From Antitrichia curtipendula (taxonomy: Eukaryota > Streptophyta > Bryopsida > Hypnales > Leucodontaceae), in NCBI GenBank assembly GCA_951230915.1, contig OX579637.1:14136001-14200000 (forward strand): DNA of 64,000 nucleotides, written 5' to 3'. Made by a program: the position numbers and the translations under genes. How positions within the stretch are numbered: position 1 is the first letter of the stretch; each line of letters starts with the position of its first letter. Of the stretch, positions 25,001 through 37,663 are shown piece by piece. The notes under the pieces were generated by a model. That model saw only the letters and a program-made list of their open reading frames with translations, was not told where the DNA came from and did no database searches.

Positions 25001-26265
25001 TAATTGCAATCCAACCGCACCTCAATTCAAAAAAATACAGAATAAGGTCAAACCTGTATTTTAATGGTAACAAACATCAAATGTCATAGAATTCCATATT
25101 GAAAGCGACTTGAATCAAATCGCACGAGTTGAAAATACCCTCAAGTATTTGAATGCCCAAAAATATGAAATTGATGTGTAATTGCAATCCAACCGCACCT
25201 CAATTCAAAAAAATACAGAATAAGGTCAAACCTGTATTTTAATTGTAACAAACATCAAATGTCATAGAATTCCATTTTGAAAGCGATTTGAACCAAATCG
25301 CACGAGTTGGAAATGCCCTCAAGTATTTGAATGCCGAAAAATATGAAATTGATGTGTAATTGCAATCCAACCGCACCTCAATTCAAAAAAATACAGAATA
25401 AGGTCAAACCTGTATTTTAATGGTAACAAACATCAAATGTCATAGAGTTCCATTTTGAAAGCGATTTGAACCAAATCGCACGAGTTGGAAATACCCTCAA
25501 GTATTTGAATGCCCAAAAATATGAAATTGATGTGTAATTGCAATCCAACCGCACCTCAATTCAAAAAAATACAGAATAAGGTCAAACCTGTATTTTAATG
25601 GTAACAAACATCACATGTCATAGAATTCCATTTTAAAAAAGCGATTTGAACCAAGTTGCACGAGTTGGAAATACCCTCAAGTATTTGAGTGCCCAAAAAT
25701 ATGAAATTGATGTGTAATTGCAATCCAACCGCACTTCAATTCAAAAAAATACAGAATAAGGTCAAACCTGTATTTTAATGGTAACAAACATCACATGTCA
25801 TAGAATTCCATTTTGAAAGCGATTTGAACCAAATCGCACGAGTTGGAAATACCCTCATGTATTTGAATGCCCAAAAATATGAAATTGATGTGTAATTGCA
25901 ATCCAACCGCACCTCAATTCAAAAAAAATACAGAATAAGGTCAAACCTGTATTTTAATGGTAACAAACATCAAATGTCATAGAATTTCATTTTGAAAGCG
26001 GTTTGAACCAAATCGCACGAGTTGGAAATACCCTCAAGTATTTGAATGCCCAAAAATATGAAATTGATGTATAATTGCAATCCAACCGCACCTCAATTCA
26101 AAAAAATACAGAATAAGGTCAAATCTGTATTTTAATGGTAACAAACATCACATGTCATAGAAGTCCATTTTGAAAGCGATTTGAACCAAATCGCACGAGT
26201 TGGAAATACCCTCAAGTATTTGAATGCCCAAAAATATGAAATTGATGTGTAATTGCAATCCAACC
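22013..26265 (+). repeat. 12-mer higher-order repeat, about 2.14 kb
   Basis: Anchor copies with GTCAGAGAATTCC, GAACGAAATCG, CAAATATATG and GATGTATAATTG occur as the partial copy at 22013 and at 24127 and 26266. Each is followed by a copy starting CTCAACTC with GCGG (22167, 24305, 26444). The GAACG motifs at 22084, 24222 and 26361 are 2138 and 2139 bp apart, i.e. 12 monomers plus small insertions. Copies with an A8 tract, GAATTTC and GCGG precede the anchor sets (23057, 23770, 25909). The same anchor series returns at 29294 and 29472, 17 monomers beyond 26266. Confidence 0.8.
25551..25730 (+). repeat. 180-bp monomer with expanded A-tract
   Basis: The TTTTGAAAGCG segment at positions 81-91 has become TTTT, six A, then GCG, a net gain of 2 bp next to the dyad. 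The right dyad arm is AAGTTGC while the left arm stays GCGATTT, so this copy mixes the two dyad forms. Confidence 0.85.
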
Positions 26266-27155
26266 GCACCTCAATTCAAAAAAATACAGAATAAGGTCAA
26301 ACCTGTATTTTAATGGTAACAAACATCAAATGTCAGAGAATTCCATTTTGAAAGCGATTTGAACGAAATCGCACAAGTTGGAAATACCCTCAAGTATTTG
26401 AATGCCCAAATATATGAAATTGATGTATAATTGCAATCCAACCGCACCTCAACTCAAAAAAATACAGAATAAGGTCAAACCTGTATTTTAATGGTAACAA
26501 ACATCAAATGTCATAGAATTCCATTTTGAAAGCGGTTTGAACCAAATCGCACGAGTTGGAAATACCCTCAAGTATTTGAATGCCCAAAAATATGAAATTG
26601 ATGTGTAATTGCAATCCAACCGCACCTCAATTCAAAAAAATACAGAATAAGGTCAAACCTGTATTTTTATGGTAACAAACATCAAATGTCAGAGAATTCC
26701 ATTTTGAAAGCGATTTGAACGAAATCGCACAAGTTGGAAATACCCTCAAGTATTTGAATGCCCAAATATATGAAATTGATGTATAATTGCAATCCAACCG
26801 CACCTCAATTCAAAAAAATACAGAATAAGGTCAAACCTGTATTTTAATGGTAACAAACATCAAATGTCATAGAATTCCATTTTGAAAGCGGTTTGAACCA
26901 AATCGCACGAGTTGGAAATACCCTCAAGTATTTGAATGCCCAAAAATATGAAATTGATGTGTAATTGCAATCCAACCGCACCTCAATTCAAAAAAATACA
27001 GAATAAGGTCAAACCTGTATTTTAATGGTAACAAACATCACATGTCATAGAATTCCATTTTGAAAGCGATTTGAACCAAATCGCACGAGTTGGAAATACC
27101 CTCAAGTATTTGAATGCCCAAAAATATGAAATTGATGTGTAATTGCAATCCAACC
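26266..27155 (+). repeat. Five monomers continuing the 12-mer variant set
   Basis: Copies at 26266 and 26622 carry the CAGAGAATT and GAACG variants, and they alternate with GCGG copies at 26444 and 26800. This makes a local dimer pattern (356 bp) that is repeated in part at 29294-30005. The fifth copy (26978) is near consensus with C64. Confidence 0.7.
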
Positions 27156-28223
27156 GCACCTCAATTCAAAAAAATACAGAATAAGGTCAAACCTGTATTT
27201 TAATGGTAACAAACATCAAATGTCATAGAATTCCATTTTGAAAGCGACTTCAACCAAGTTGCACAAGTTGGAAATACCCTCAAGTATTTGAATGCCCAAA
27301 AATATGAAATTGATGTGTAATTGCAATCCAACCGCACCTCAATTCAAAAAAATACAGAATAAGGTCAAACTTGTATTTTAATGGTAACAAACATCAAATG
27401 TCATAGAATTCCATTTTGAAAGCGGTTTGAACCAAATCGCACGAGTTGGAAATACCCTCAAGTATTTGAATGCCCAAAAATATGAAATTGATGTGTAATT
27501 GCAATCCAACTTCACCTCAATTCAAAAAAATACAGAATAAGGTCAAACCTGTATTTTAATGGTAACAAACATCAAATGTCATAGAATTCCATTTTGAAAG
27601 CGATTTGAACCAAATCGCACGAGTTGGAAATGCCCTCAAGTATTTGAATGCCGAAAATTATGAAATTGATATGTAATTGCAATCCAACTTCACCTCAATT
27701 CAAAAAAATACAGAATAAGGTCAAACCTGTATTTTTATGGTAACAAACATCAAATGTCATAGAATTCCATTTTGAAAGCGACTTCAACCAAGTTGCACAA
27801 GTTGGAAATACCCTCAAGTATTTGAATGCCCAAAAATATGAAATTGATGTGTAATTGCAATCCAACCGCACCTCAATTCAAAAAAATACAGAATAAGGTC
27901 AAACTTGTATTTTAATGGTAACAAACATCAAATGTCATAGAATTCCATTTTGAAAGCGGTTTGAACCAAATCGCACGAGTTGGAAATACCCTCAAGTATT
28001 TGAATGCCCAAAAATATGAAATTGATGTGTAATTGCAATCCAACTTCACCTCAATTCAAAAAAATACAGAATAAGGTCAAACCTGTATTTTAATGGTAAC
28101 AAACATCAAATGTCATAGAATTCCATTTTGAAAGCGATTTGAACCAAATCGCACGAGTTGGAAATGCCCTCAAGTATTTGAATGCCGAAAATTATGAAAT
28201 TGATATGTAATTGCAATCCAACT
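27156..28223 (+). repeat. Tandem duplication of a trimer (534 bp x 2)
   Basis: Three monomers (GACTTCAACC copy; AACTTGTATT with GCGG; TTCACC copy with AAATGCCCTC, GCCGAAAATTATG and GATATGTAATTG) at 27156-27689 recur in the same order at 27690-28223. The rare GCCGAAAATTATG variants sit exactly 534 bp apart (motif at 27651 and 28185). The first copy of the second trimer differs by starting TTCACC and by carrying T47. Confidence 0.88.
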
Positions 28224-31200
28224 TCACCTCAATTCAAAAAAATACAGAATAAGGTCAAACCTGTATTTTTATGGTAACAAACATCACATGTCATAGAATT
28301 CCATTTTGAAAGCGATTTGAACCAAATCGCACGAGTTGGAAATACCCTCAAGTATTTGAATGCCCAAAAATATGAAATTGATATGTAATTGCAATCCAAC
28401 CGCACCTCAATTCAAAAAAATACAGAATAAGGTCAAACCTGTATATTTATGGTAACAAACATCACATGTCATAGAATTCCATTTTGAAAGCGATTTGAAC
28501 CAAATCGCACGAGTTGGAAATACCCTCAAGTATTTGAATGCCCAAAAATATGAAATTGATGTGTAATTGCAATCCAACCGCACCTCAATTCAAAAAAATA
28601 CAGAATAAGGTCAAACCTGTATTTTTATGGTAACAAACATCACATGTCATAGAATTCCATTTTGAAAGCGATTTGAACCAAATCGCACGAGTTGGAAATA
28701 CCCTCAAGTATTTGAATGCCCAAAAATATGAAATTGATGTGTAATTGCAATCCAACCGCACCTCAATTCAAAAAAATACAGAATAAGGTCAAACCTGTAT
28801 TTTTATGGTAACAAACATCACATGTCATAGAATTCCATTTTGAAAGCGATTTGAACCAAATCGCACGAGTTGGAAATACCCTCAAGTATTTGAATGCCCA
28901 AAAATATGAAATTGATGTGTAATTGCAATCCAACCGCACCTCAATTCAAAAAAATACAGAATAAGGTCAAACCTGTATTTTTATGGTAACAAACATCACA
29001 TGTCATAGAATTCCATTTTAAAAAAACGATTTGAACCAAATCGCACGAGTTGGAAATACCCTCAAGTATTTGAATGCCCAAAAATATGAAATTGATGTGT
29101 AATTGCAATTCAACCGCACCTCAATTCAAAAAAATACAGAATAAGGTCAAACCTGTATATTTATGGTAACAAACATCACATGTCATAGAATTCCATTTTG
29201 AAAGCGATTGGAACCAAATCGCACGAGTTGGAAATACCCTCATGTATTTGAATGCCCAAAAATATGAAATTGATGTGTAATTGCAATCCAACCGCACCTC
29301 AAATCAAAAAAATACAGAATAAGGTCAAACCTGTATTTTAATGGTAACAAACATCAAATGTCAGAGAATTCCATTTTGAAAGCGATTTGAACGAAATCGC
29401 ACAAGTTGGAAATACCCTCAAGTATTTGAATGCCCAAATATATGAAATTGATGTATAATTGCAATCCAACCGCACCTCAACTCAAAAAAATACAGAATAA
29501 GGTCAAACCTGTATTTTAATGGTAACAAACATCAAATGTCATAGAATTCCATTTTGAAAGCGGTTTGAACCAAATCGCACGAGTTGGAAATACCCTCAAG
29601 TATTTGAATGCCCAAAAATATGAAATTGATGTGTAACTGCAATCCAACCGCACCTCAATTCAAAAAAATACAGAATAAGGTCAAACCTGTATTTTAATGG
29701 TAACAAACATCAAATGTCAGAGAATTCCATTTTGAAAGCGATTTGAACGAAATCGCACAAGTTGGAAATACCCTCAAGTATTTGAATGCCCAAATATATG
29801 AAATTGATGTATAATTGCAATCCAACCGCTCCTCAATTCAAAAAAATACAGAATAAGGTCAAACCTGTATTTTAATGGTAACAAACATCAAATGTCATAG
29901 AATTCCATTTTGAAAGCGGTTTGAACCAAATCGCACGAGTTGGAAATACCCTCAAGTATTTGAATGCCCAAAAATATGAAATTGATGTGTAACTGCAATC
30001 CAACCGCACCTCAATTCAAAAAAATACAGAATAAGGTCAAACCTGTATTTTTATGGTAACAAACATCACATGTCATAGAATTCCATTTTGAAAGCGATTT
30101 GAACCAAATCGCACGAGTTGGAAATACCCTCAAGTATTTGAATGCCCAAAAATATGAAATTGATATGTAATTGCAATCCAACCGCACCTCAATTCAAAAA
30201 AATACAGAATAAGGTCAAACCTGTATTTTAATGGTAACAAACATCAAATGTCATAGAATTCCATTTTGAAAGCGGTTTGAACCAAGTTGCACGAGTTGGA
30301 AATACCCTCAAGTATTTGAATGCCCAAAAATATGAAATTGATGTGTAATTGCAATCCAGCCGCACCTCAATTCAAAAAAATACAGAATAAGGTCAAACCT
30401 GTATTTTTATGGTAACAAACATCAAATGTCAGAGAATTCCATTTTGAAAGCGGTTTGAACCAAATCGCACGCGTTGGAAATATCCTCAAGTATTTGAATG
30501 CCCAAAAATATGAAATTGATGTGTAATTGCAATCCAACCGCACCTCAATTCAAAAAAATACAGAATAAGGTCAAACCTGTATTTTAATGGTAACAAACAT
30601 CAAATGTTATAGAATTCCATTTTGAAAGCGATTTGAACCAAATCGCACGAGTTGGAAATGCCCTCAAGTATTTGAATGCCGAAAATTATGAAATTGATGT
30701 GTAATTGCAATCCAACCGCACCTCAATTCAAAAAAATACAGAATAAGGTCAAACCTGTATTTTAATGGTAACAAACATCAAATGTCATGGAATTTCATTT
30801 TGAAACCGGTTTGAACAAAATCGTAAAAGTTGGAAATACCCTCAAGTATTTGAATGCCCAAAAATATGAAATTGATGTGTAATTGCAATCCAACTGCACC
30901 TCAATTCAAAAAAATACAGAATAAGGTCAAACCTGTATTTTAATGGTAACAAACATCAAATGTCATAGAATTCCATTTTGAAAGCGATTTGAACCAAATC
31001 GCACGAGTTGGAAATACCCTCAAGTATTTGAATGCCCAAAAATATGAAATTGATGTGTAATTGCAATCCAACCGCACCTCAATTCAAAAAAATACAGAAT
31101 AAGGTCAAACCTGTATTTTAATGGTAACAAACATCAAATGTCATAGAATTCCATTTTGAAAGCGATTTGAACCAAATCGCACGAGTTGGAAATACCCTCA

Positions 31201-31251
31201 AGTATTTGAATGCCCAAAAATATGAAATTGATGTGTAATTGCAATCCAACC
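28224..31251 (+). repeat. Seventeen monomers, including near-identical neighbours with T47
   Basis: Copies at 28224, 28580, 28758 and 28936 carry TATTTTTATGG (T47) with C64. The copies at 28580 and 28758 look identical by eye, suggesting recent single-monomer duplication. The copy at 28936 is 180 bp, with a seven-A run before CGATTT. Anchor variants of the 12-mer reappear at 29294-29827. The copy at 30718 is the most diverged I noticed. Confidence 0.75.
30718..30895 (+). repeat. Most diverged complete monomer seen
   Basis: About eight or nine substitutions against consensus, most within positions 72-110: CATGGAATTTC, GAAACCGGTTTGAACAAAATCG and then TAAAAG. Both dyad arms and three CpGs are altered, and the EcoRI site is lost. 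Length is still 178 bp. Its neighbours are near consensus. Confidence 0.8.
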
Positions 31252-34200
31252 GCACCTCAATTCAAAAAAATACAGAATAAGGTCAAACCTGTATTTTTAT
31301 GGTAACAAACATCAAATGTCATAGAATTCCATTTTGAAAGCGACTTCAACCAAGTTGCACAAGTTGGAAATACCCTCAAGTATTTGAATGCCCAAAAATA
31401 TGAAATTGATGTGTAATTGCAATCCAACCGCACTTCAATTCAGAAAAATACAGAATAAGGTCAAACCTGTATTTTAATGGTAACAAACATCAAATGTCAT
31501 AGAATTCCATTTTGAAAGCGATTGGAACCAAATCGCACGAGTTTGAAAATACCCTCAAGTATTTGAATGCCCAAAAATATGAAATTGATGTGTAATTGCA
31601 ATCCAACCGCACCTCAATTCAAAAAAATACAGAATAAGGTCAAACCTGTATTTTAATGGTAACAAACATCAAATGTCATAGAATTCCATTTTGAAAGCGA
31701 TTTGAACCAAATCGCACAAGTTGGAAATACCCTCAAGTATTTGAATGCCCAAAAATATGAAATTGATGTGTAATTGCAATCCAACCGCACCTCAATTCAA
31801 AAAAATACAGAATAAGGTCAAACCTGTATTTTAATGGTAACAAACATTACATGTCATAGAATTCCATTTTGAAAGCGATTTGAACCAAATCGCACGAGTT
31901 GGAAATACCCTCAAGTATTTGAATGCCCAAAAATATGAAATTGATGTGTAATTGCAATCCAACCGCACCTCAATTCAAAAAAATACAGAATAAGGTCAAA
32001 CCTGTATTTTTATGGTAACAAACATCAAATGTCATAGAATTCCATTTTGAAAGCGACTTCAACCAAGTTGCACAAGTTGGAAATACCCTCAAGTATTTGA
32101 ATGCCCAAAAATATGAAATTGATGTGTAATTGCAATCCAACCGCACTTCAATTCAAAAAAATACAGAATAAGGTCAAACCTGTATTTTAATGGTAACAAA
32201 CATCAAATGTCATAGAATTCCATTTTGAAAGCGATTGGAACCAAATCGCACGAGTTTGAAAATACCCTCAAGTATTTGAATGCCCAAAAATATGAAATTG
32301 ATGTGTAATTGCAATCCAACCGCACCTCAATTCAAAAAAATACAGAATAAGGTCAAACCTGTATTTTAATGGTAACAAACATCAAATGTCATAGAATTCC
32401 ATTTTGAAAGCGATTTGAACCAAATCGCACAAGTTGGAAATACCCTCAAGTATTTGAATGCCCAAAAATATGAAATTGATGTGTAATTGCAATCCAACCG
32501 CACCTCAATTCAAAAAAATACAGAATAAGGTCAAACCTGTATTTTAATGGTAACAAACATTACATGTCATAGAATTCCATTTTGAAAGCGATTTGAACCA
32601 AATCGCACGAGTTGGAAATACCCTCAAGTATTTGAATGCCCAAAAATATGAAATTGATGTGTAATTGCAATCCAACCGCACCTCAATTCAAAAAAATACA
32701 GAATAAGGTCAAACCTGTATTTTTATGGTAACAAACATCAAATGTCATAGAATTCCATTTTGAAAGCGACTTCAACCAAGTTGCACAAGTTGGAAATACC
32801 CACAAGTATTTGAATGCCCAAAAATATGAAATTGATGTGTAATTGCAATCCAACCGCACTTCAATTCAAAAAAATACAGAATAAGGTCAAACCTGTATTT
32901 TAATGGTAACAAACACCAAATGTCATAGAATTCCATTTTGAAAGCGATTGGAACCAAATCGCACGAGTTTGAAAATACCCTCAAGTATTTGAATGCCCAA
33001 AAATATGAAATTGATGTGTAATTGCAATCCAACCGCACCTCAATTCAAAAAAATACAGAATAAGGTCAAACCTGTATTTTAATGGTAACAAACATCAAAT
33101 GTCATAGAATTCCATTTTGAAAGCGATTTGAACCAAATCGCACAAGTTGGAAATACCCTCAAGTATTTGAATGCCCAAAAATATGAAATTGATGTGTAAT
33201 TGCAATCCAACCGCACCTCAATTCAAAAAAATACAGAATAAGGTCAAACCTGTATTTTAATGGTAACAAACATTACATGTCATAGAATTCCATTTTGAAA
33301 GCGATTTGAACCAAATCGCACGAGTTGGAAATACCCTCAAGTATTTGAATGCCCAAAAATATGAAATTGATGTGTAATTGCAATCCAACCGCACCTCAAT
33401 TCAAAAAAATACAGAATAAGGTCAAACCTGTATTTTTATGGTAACAAACATCAAATGTCATAGAATTCCATTTTGAAAGCGATTTGAACCAAATCGCACG
33501 AGTTGGAAATACCCTCAAGTATTTGAATGCCCAAAAATATGAAATTGATGTGTAATTGCAATCCAACCGCACCTCAATTCAAAAAAATACAGAATAAGGT
33601 CAAACCTGTATTTTAATGGTAACAAACATCAAATGTCATAGAATTCCATTTTGAAAGCGATTGGAACCAAATCGCACGAGTTGGAAATACCCTCAAGTAT
33701 TTGAATGCCCAAAAATATGAAATTGATGTGTAATTGCAATCCAACCGCACCTCAATTCAAAAAAATACAGAATAAGGTCAAACCTGTATTTTTATGGTAA
33801 CAAACATCAAATGTCATAGAATTCCATTTTGAAAGCGACTTCAACCAAGTTGCACAAGTTGGAAATACCCTCAAGTATTTGAATGCCCAAAAATATGAAA
33901 TTGATGTGTAATTGCAATCCAACCGCACTTCAATTCAAAAAAATACAGAATAAGGTCAAACCTGTATTTTAATGGTAACAAACATCAAATGTCATAGAAT
34001 TCCATTTTGAAAGCGATTGGAACCAAATCGCACGAGTTTGAAAATACCCTCAAGTATTTGAATGCCCAAAAATATGAAATTGATGTGTAATTGCAATCCA
34101 ACCGCACCTCAATTCAAAAAAATACAGAATAAGGTCAAACCTGTATTTTAATGGTAACAAACATCAAATGTCATAGAATTCCATTTTGAAAGCGATTTGA

Positions 34201-34459
34201 ACCAAATCGCACAAGTTGGAAATACCCTCAAGTATTAGAATGCCCAAAAATATGAAATTGATGTGTAATTGCAATCCAACCGCACCTCAATTCAAAAAAA
34301 TACAGAATAAGGTCAAACCTGTATTTTAATGGTAACAAACATTACATGTCATAGAATTCCATTTTGAAAGCGATTTGAACCAAATCGCACGAGTTGGAAA
34401 TACCCTCAAGTATTTGAATGCCCAAAAATATGAAATTGATGTGTAATTGCAATCCAACC
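31252..34459 (+). repeat. 4-mer higher-order repeat, 713 bp, four copies
   Basis: This is the cleanest higher-order unit in the window. Monomer order: (1) T47 with GACTTCAACC and CACAAG; (2) GCACTTC with GATTGG and the 1-bp insertion GAGTTTGAAAAT, 179 bp; (3) CACAAG; (4) CATTACATG. Units are 31252-31964, 31965-32677, 32678-33390 and 33747-34459, each 713 bp. The CATTAC markers at 31845, 32558 and 33271 are exactly 713 bp apart. The fourth is at 34340, displaced by two extra monomers (33391-33746). Private changes mark later divergence, for example CCCACAAG in the third unit and TATTAGAATG in the fourth. Confidence 0.92.
33391..33746 (+). repeat. Dimer interrupting the 4-mer unit
   Basis: Two monomers (T47 with the intact dyad, then a GATTGG copy) lie between the third and fourth 713-bp units and shift the series by exactly 356 bp. 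The first resembles unit monomer 1 without its GACTTC dyad, so the pair may be a hybrid left by unequal exchange. Confidence 0.8.
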
Positions 34460-37400
34460 GCACCTCAATTCAAAAAAATACAGAATAAGGTCAAACCTGT
34501 ATTTTAATGGTAACAAACATCACATGTCATAGAATTCCATTTTGAAAGCGATTGGAACCAAATCGCACGAGTTGGAAATACCCACAAGTATTTGAATGCC
34601 CAAAAATATGAAATTGATGTGTAATTGCAATCCAACCGCACCTCAATTCAAAAAAATACAGAATAAGGTCAAACCTGTATTTTAATGGTAACAAACATCA
34701 CATGTCAGAGAATTCCATTTTGAAAGCGATTGGAACCAAATCGCACGAGTTGGAAATACCCACAAGTATTTGAATGCCCAAAATAATGAAATTGATGTGT
34801 AATTGCAATCCAACCGCACCTCAATTCAAAAAAATACAGAATAAGGTCAAACCTGTATTTTAATGGTAACAAACATCAAATGTCATAGAATTTCATTTTG
34901 AAAGCGATTTGAACCAAATCGCACGAGTTGGAAATACCCTCAAGTATTTGAATGCCCAAAAATATGAAATTGATGTGTAATTGCAATCCAACCGCACCTC
35001 AATTCAAAAAAATACAGAATAAGGTCAAACCTGTATTTTAATGGTAACAAACATCACATGTCATAGAATTCCATTTTGAAAGCGATTGGAACCAAATCGC
35101 ACGAGTTTGAAATACCCACAAGTATTTGAATGCCCAAAAATATGAAATTGATGTGTAATTGCAATCCAACCGCACCTCAATTCAAAAAAATACAGAATAA
35201 GGTCAAACCTGTATTTTAATGGTAACAAACATCAAATGTCATAGAATTCCATTTTGAAAGCGATTTGAACCAAATCGCACAAGTTGGAAATACCCTCAAG
35301 TATTTGAATGCCCAAAAATATGAAATTGATGTGTAATTGCAATCCAACCGCACCTCAATTCAAAAAAATACAGAATAAGGTCAAACCTGTATTTTAATGG
35401 TAACAAACATCAAATGTCATAGAATTCCATTTTGAAAGCGATTGGAACCAAATCGCACGAGTTGGAAATACCCTCAAGTATTTGAATGCCCAAAAATATG
35501 AAATTGATGTGTAATTGCAATCCAACCGCTCCTCAATTCAAAAAAATACAGAATAAGGTCAAACCTGTATTTTAATGGTAACAACATCAAATGTCATAGA
35601 ATTCCATTTTGAAAGCGATTTGAACCAAATCGCACAAGTTGGAAATACCCTCAAGTATTTGAATGCCCAAAAATATGAAATTGATGTGTAATTGCAATCC
35701 AACCACACCTCAATTCAAAAAAATACAGAATAAGGTCAAACCTGTATTTTAATGGTAACAAACATCAAATGTCATAGAGTTCCATTTTGAAAGCGATTTG
35801 AACCAAATCGCACAAGTTGGAAATACCCTCAAGTATTTGAATGCCCAAAAATATGAAATTGATGTGTAATTGCAATCCAACCGCACCTCAATTCAAAAAA
35901 ATACAGAATAAGGTCAAACCTGTATTTTAATGGTAACAAACATCAAATGTCATAGAATTCCATTTTGAAAGCGACTTCAACCAAGTTGCACAAGTTGGAA
36001 ATACCCTCAAGTATTTGAATGCCCAAAAATATGAAATTGATGTGTAATTGCAATCCAACCGCACTTCAATTCAAAAAAATACAGAATAAGGTCAAACCTG
36101 TATTTTAATGGTAACAAACATCAAATGTCATAGAATTTCATTTTGAAAGCGATTTGAACCAAATCGCACGAGTTTGAAAATACCCTCAAGTATTTGAATG
36201 CCCAAAAATATGAAATTGATGTGTAATTGCAATCCAACCGCACCTCAATTCAAAAAAATACAGAATAAGGTCAAACCTGTATTTTAATGGTAACAAACAT
36301 CACATGTCATAGAATTCCATTTTGAAAGCGATTGGAACCAAATCGCACGAGTTGGAAATACCCACAAGTATTTGAATGCCCAAAAATATGAAATTGATGT
36401 GTAATTGCAATCCAACCGCACCTCAATTCAAAAAAATACAGAATAAGGTCAAACCTGTATTTTAATGGTAACAAACATCACATGTCATAGAATTCCATTT
36501 TGAAAGCGATTGGAACCAAATCGCACGAGTTGGAAATACCCACAAGTATTTGAATGCCCAAAATAATGAAATTGATGTGTAATTGCAATCCAACCGCACC
36601 TCAATTCAAAAAAATACAGAATAAGGTCAAACCTGTATTTTAATGGTAACAAACATCAAATGTCATAGAATTTCATTTTGAAAGCGATTTGAACCAAATC
36701 GCACGAGTTGGAAATACCCTCAAGTATTTGAATGCCCAAAAATATGAAATTGATGTGTAATTGCAATCCAACCGCACCTCAATTCAAAAAAATACAGAAT
36801 AAGGTCAAACCTGTATTTTAATGGTAACAAACATCACATGTCATAGAATTCCATTTTGAAAGCGATTGGAACCAAATCGCACGAGTTTGAAATACCCACA
36901 AGTATTTGAATGCCCAAAAATATGAAATTGATGTGTAATTGCAATCCAACCGCACCTCAATTCAAAAAAATACAGAATAAGGTCAAACCTGTATTTTAAT
37001 GGTAACAAACATCAAATGTCATAGAATTCCATTTTGAAAGCGATTTGAACCAAATCGCACAAGTTGGAAATACCCTCAAGTATTTGAATGCCCAAAAATA
37101 TGAAATTGATGTGTAATTGCAATCCAACCGCACCTCAATTCAAAAAAATACAGAATAAGGTCAAACCTGTATTTTAATGGTAACAAACATCAAATGTCAT
37201 AGAATTCCATTTTGAAAGCGATTGGAACCAAATCGCACGAGTTGGAAATACCCTCAAGTATTTGAATGCCCAAAAATATGAAATTGATGTGTAATTGCAA
37301 TCCAACCACACCTCAATTCAAAAAAATACAGAATAAGGTCAAACCTGTATTTTAATGGTAACAACATCAAATGTCATAGAATTCCATTTTGAAAGCGATT

Positions 37401-37663
37401 TGAACCAAATCGCACAAGTTGGAAATACCCTCAAGTATTTGAATGCCCAAAAATATGAAATTGATGTGTAATTGCAATCCAACCACACCTCAATTCAAAA
37501 AAATACAGAATAAGGTCAAACCTGTATTTTAATGGTAACAAACATCAAATGTCATAGAGTTCCATTTTGAAAGCGATTTGAACCAAATCGCACAAGTTGG
37601 AAATACCCTCAAGTATTTGAATGCCCACAAATAATGAAATTGATGTGTAATTGCAATCCAACC
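34460..37663 (+). repeat. 10-mer higher-order repeat, 1780 bp
   Basis: The order of copies at 34460-35882 recurs at 36240-37663: two GATTGG copies with CCCACAAG (the second with CAAAATAATG), a GAATTTC copy, a GAGTTTGAAAT copy, a CACAAG copy, a GATTGG copy, a 177-bp copy with GTAACAACATC, and a GAGTTCC copy. The AAATAATGAA motifs at 34781 and 36561 are exactly 1780 bp apart; one 1-bp deletion and one 1-bp insertion between them cancel. Copies at 35883 and 36061 complete the first unit and resemble monomers 1 and 2 of the upstream 4-mer. Confidence 0.86.
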
